Source: Cornus controversa
Taxonomy: Eukaryota > Streptophyta > Magnoliopsida > Cornales > Cornaceae
Reading direction: 5' to 3'
NCBI GenBank assembly: GCA_026545225.1
Contig: CM048852.1
Location: 58,659,146-58,723,145, forward strand
DNA length: 64,000 nt
The position numbers were made by a program, and so were the translations under genes. Numbering within the stretch: the stretch's first letter is position 1; each line of letters starts with the position of its first letter. Below are positions 62,841 through 64,000 of the stretch, one piece after another. Under the pieces are notes generated by a model that ran no database searches, was not told the origin of the DNA, and worked only from the letters and a program-made list of their open reading frames with translations.

Positions 62841-64000
62841 TGCTAACAGACATCATTCCTTCTCCTATATAACTGATGATAACTAGTTTTTAGACTTTGA
62901 TGCTTTGATGATTCTAACTAGTTCATCTGTTTGCTACGTTTATGACTTAAACTTTTTTAGTTATGGAGCTATATGTCCAAGGACATCGTTTTGTTAGATG
63001 TTGATATCTAGGTTTTGTTCTATTAGCAATGCTTATTTTAGACATAATATCTTTGGATGTTTTGTTTCTAGATGTTATGCTTTGATATGCTTAATGATAC
63101 TACTAATTTTTTTTAGGTTGCTATGTTTATGTGTAACACTCCATCATTTTGGGACATATATGATATATTTGAATGAAGGTTATGTTTTTATCTCACTTAA
63201 TCATGTGTTGATTGGTTCTCTCTTGTTCCCATTTATCTTATTTTGTCAATTTGTTCCAAAAAGGGGGAGACTTATGTATGTGAAAAAATGGGAGATATGG
63301 AAGACATATACAAAGGGGGAGACATGTTTTCTATGTGATATGGTTATATGATTACGTGGGAGCTTGAAATTGATTTTATATGATATCATTATCATTATAT
63401 TTTCTTAATTAAGCTTTCACAAGTAATATTGTTTGCATGATGTGCAGATTTTATAGGTTTTTGGTAGACATTATGTATAAAATTTGGAAGTTTGCTCATG
63501 ATCCTCTGAAATATTCAAATTATATTTCTTTGTATTTTGGGATGTTTGGGACATATTATAATCTGATTTTTCCAATGGTTAGGTTGTAATTGTCTAGGTT
63601 GGTTTTGTTTTGAAATTGTCAAAGGGGGAGATTGTGACGTATATTTTTGTAACTGGCAATCTTCGGTGTCAAAACTAAACATGATCGAGTTGTAATGTTT
63701 GATTTATATTCTTATCATTGATCATGTAATTGAAGTCTCAGAGTGAGCATAAAGTTCTACACTGACCATACAAGTGTTTTTCAAAGGATAAATGATCTTC
63801 GAAAGAAGCCATCAATGGTCTGAACAAGATTTGATCGATTGAAGTTTTGAGATGGTTACGATTGCATGAGGATATCATTGATCACGTATGAGAGTCACGT
63901 AGTCCAGGTAAAGTGGTGAGAACACATTTATTTCAAAACGGGAGGTTCTGACCTTGAATAGAGGGACTTTTTAGCAAAATAATGAAATATTAAAGGTTGG
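62840..64000 (+). mobile_element. 3' region and LTR of a copia-type element, cut by the window end
   Basis: Two ggggga purine motifs typical of the region before the 3' LTR in large copia elements occur, aaaaagggggaga at about 63257-63269 and aaagggggagat at 63621-63632. The second is directly followed by TGTGACG, the likely 3' LTR start at 63633, which runs past the window end. The T-rich sequence before it (62880-63600) has no coding motif. The left limit is a guess. Confidence 0.5.

Overview
The window looks like nuclear DNA of a flowering plant, probably a eudicot. It is AT-rich, its genes have many GT-AG introns, and the proteins belong to plant families: a CDPK-related kinase, a plant UBAC2-type UBA protein, an F-box protein of the At2g26850/At2g32560 type and DC1 zinc-finger proteins. 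The spaces between exons are filled with plant retrotransposons and DNA transposons. I cannot name the species. Five protein-coding loci can be built exon by exon. (1) A + strand CDPK-related kinase, 1119-9364, 11 exons, 576 aa. (2) A - strand UBAC2-like UBA/rhomboid-like membrane protein, 37573-12069, 8 exons spread over 25.5 kb for an 0.89 kb CDS. It has a one-base frameshift in exon 3 and a GC-AG intron. (3) A - strand F-box protein, 45295-41446, 5 exons, 386 aa. (4) and (5) A tandem pair of - strand DC1 proteins with C-terminal coiled coils, 58246-49632 and 61888-60747. Each has two exons joined at the same phase-0 site. The intron is about 7.7 kb in the first and 197 bp in the second.

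The rest is mostly transposable elements, many with intact borders. The kinase intron 4 holds a 1.73 kb internally deleted copia element (5026-6758). The UBAC2 introns hold another deleted copia element (17670-19701), two solo LTRs of one family (31091-31480, 35805-36191), a complete 251 bp SMART-type LTR element (35483-35733) and a nest. In the nest an L1-type LINE was split by a 6.7 kb copia element (21514-28222). That copia was split in its reverse transcriptase by a hAT-type element (22899-24327), and a segment across the copia/hAT border was then tandemly duplicated. The first DC1 intron holds a 4.34 kb gag-only Gypsy element (TR-GAG type, 51389-55729) with near-identical LTRs, a hierarchical tandem repeat array and a tRNA-like Pol III promoter motif. 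It also holds a LINE remnant with zinc-binding and RNase H parts. The right end of the window enters the 3' region and LTR of another copia element.

The kinase and UBAC2 genes converge. UBAC2, the F-box gene and the DC1 pair all read leftward. These genes form no operon-like unit and share no obvious pathway. The kinase, the F-box protein (SCF substrate choice) and UBAC2 (ER/ubiquitin-linked) act in separate signalling and protein-turnover processes. I found no rRNA, tRNA or CRISPR array. The most notable features are the layered transposon nest, the gag-only Gypsy element, the ultra-short LTR family present at three sites, and the frameshift in an otherwise well-conserved UBAC2 gene.
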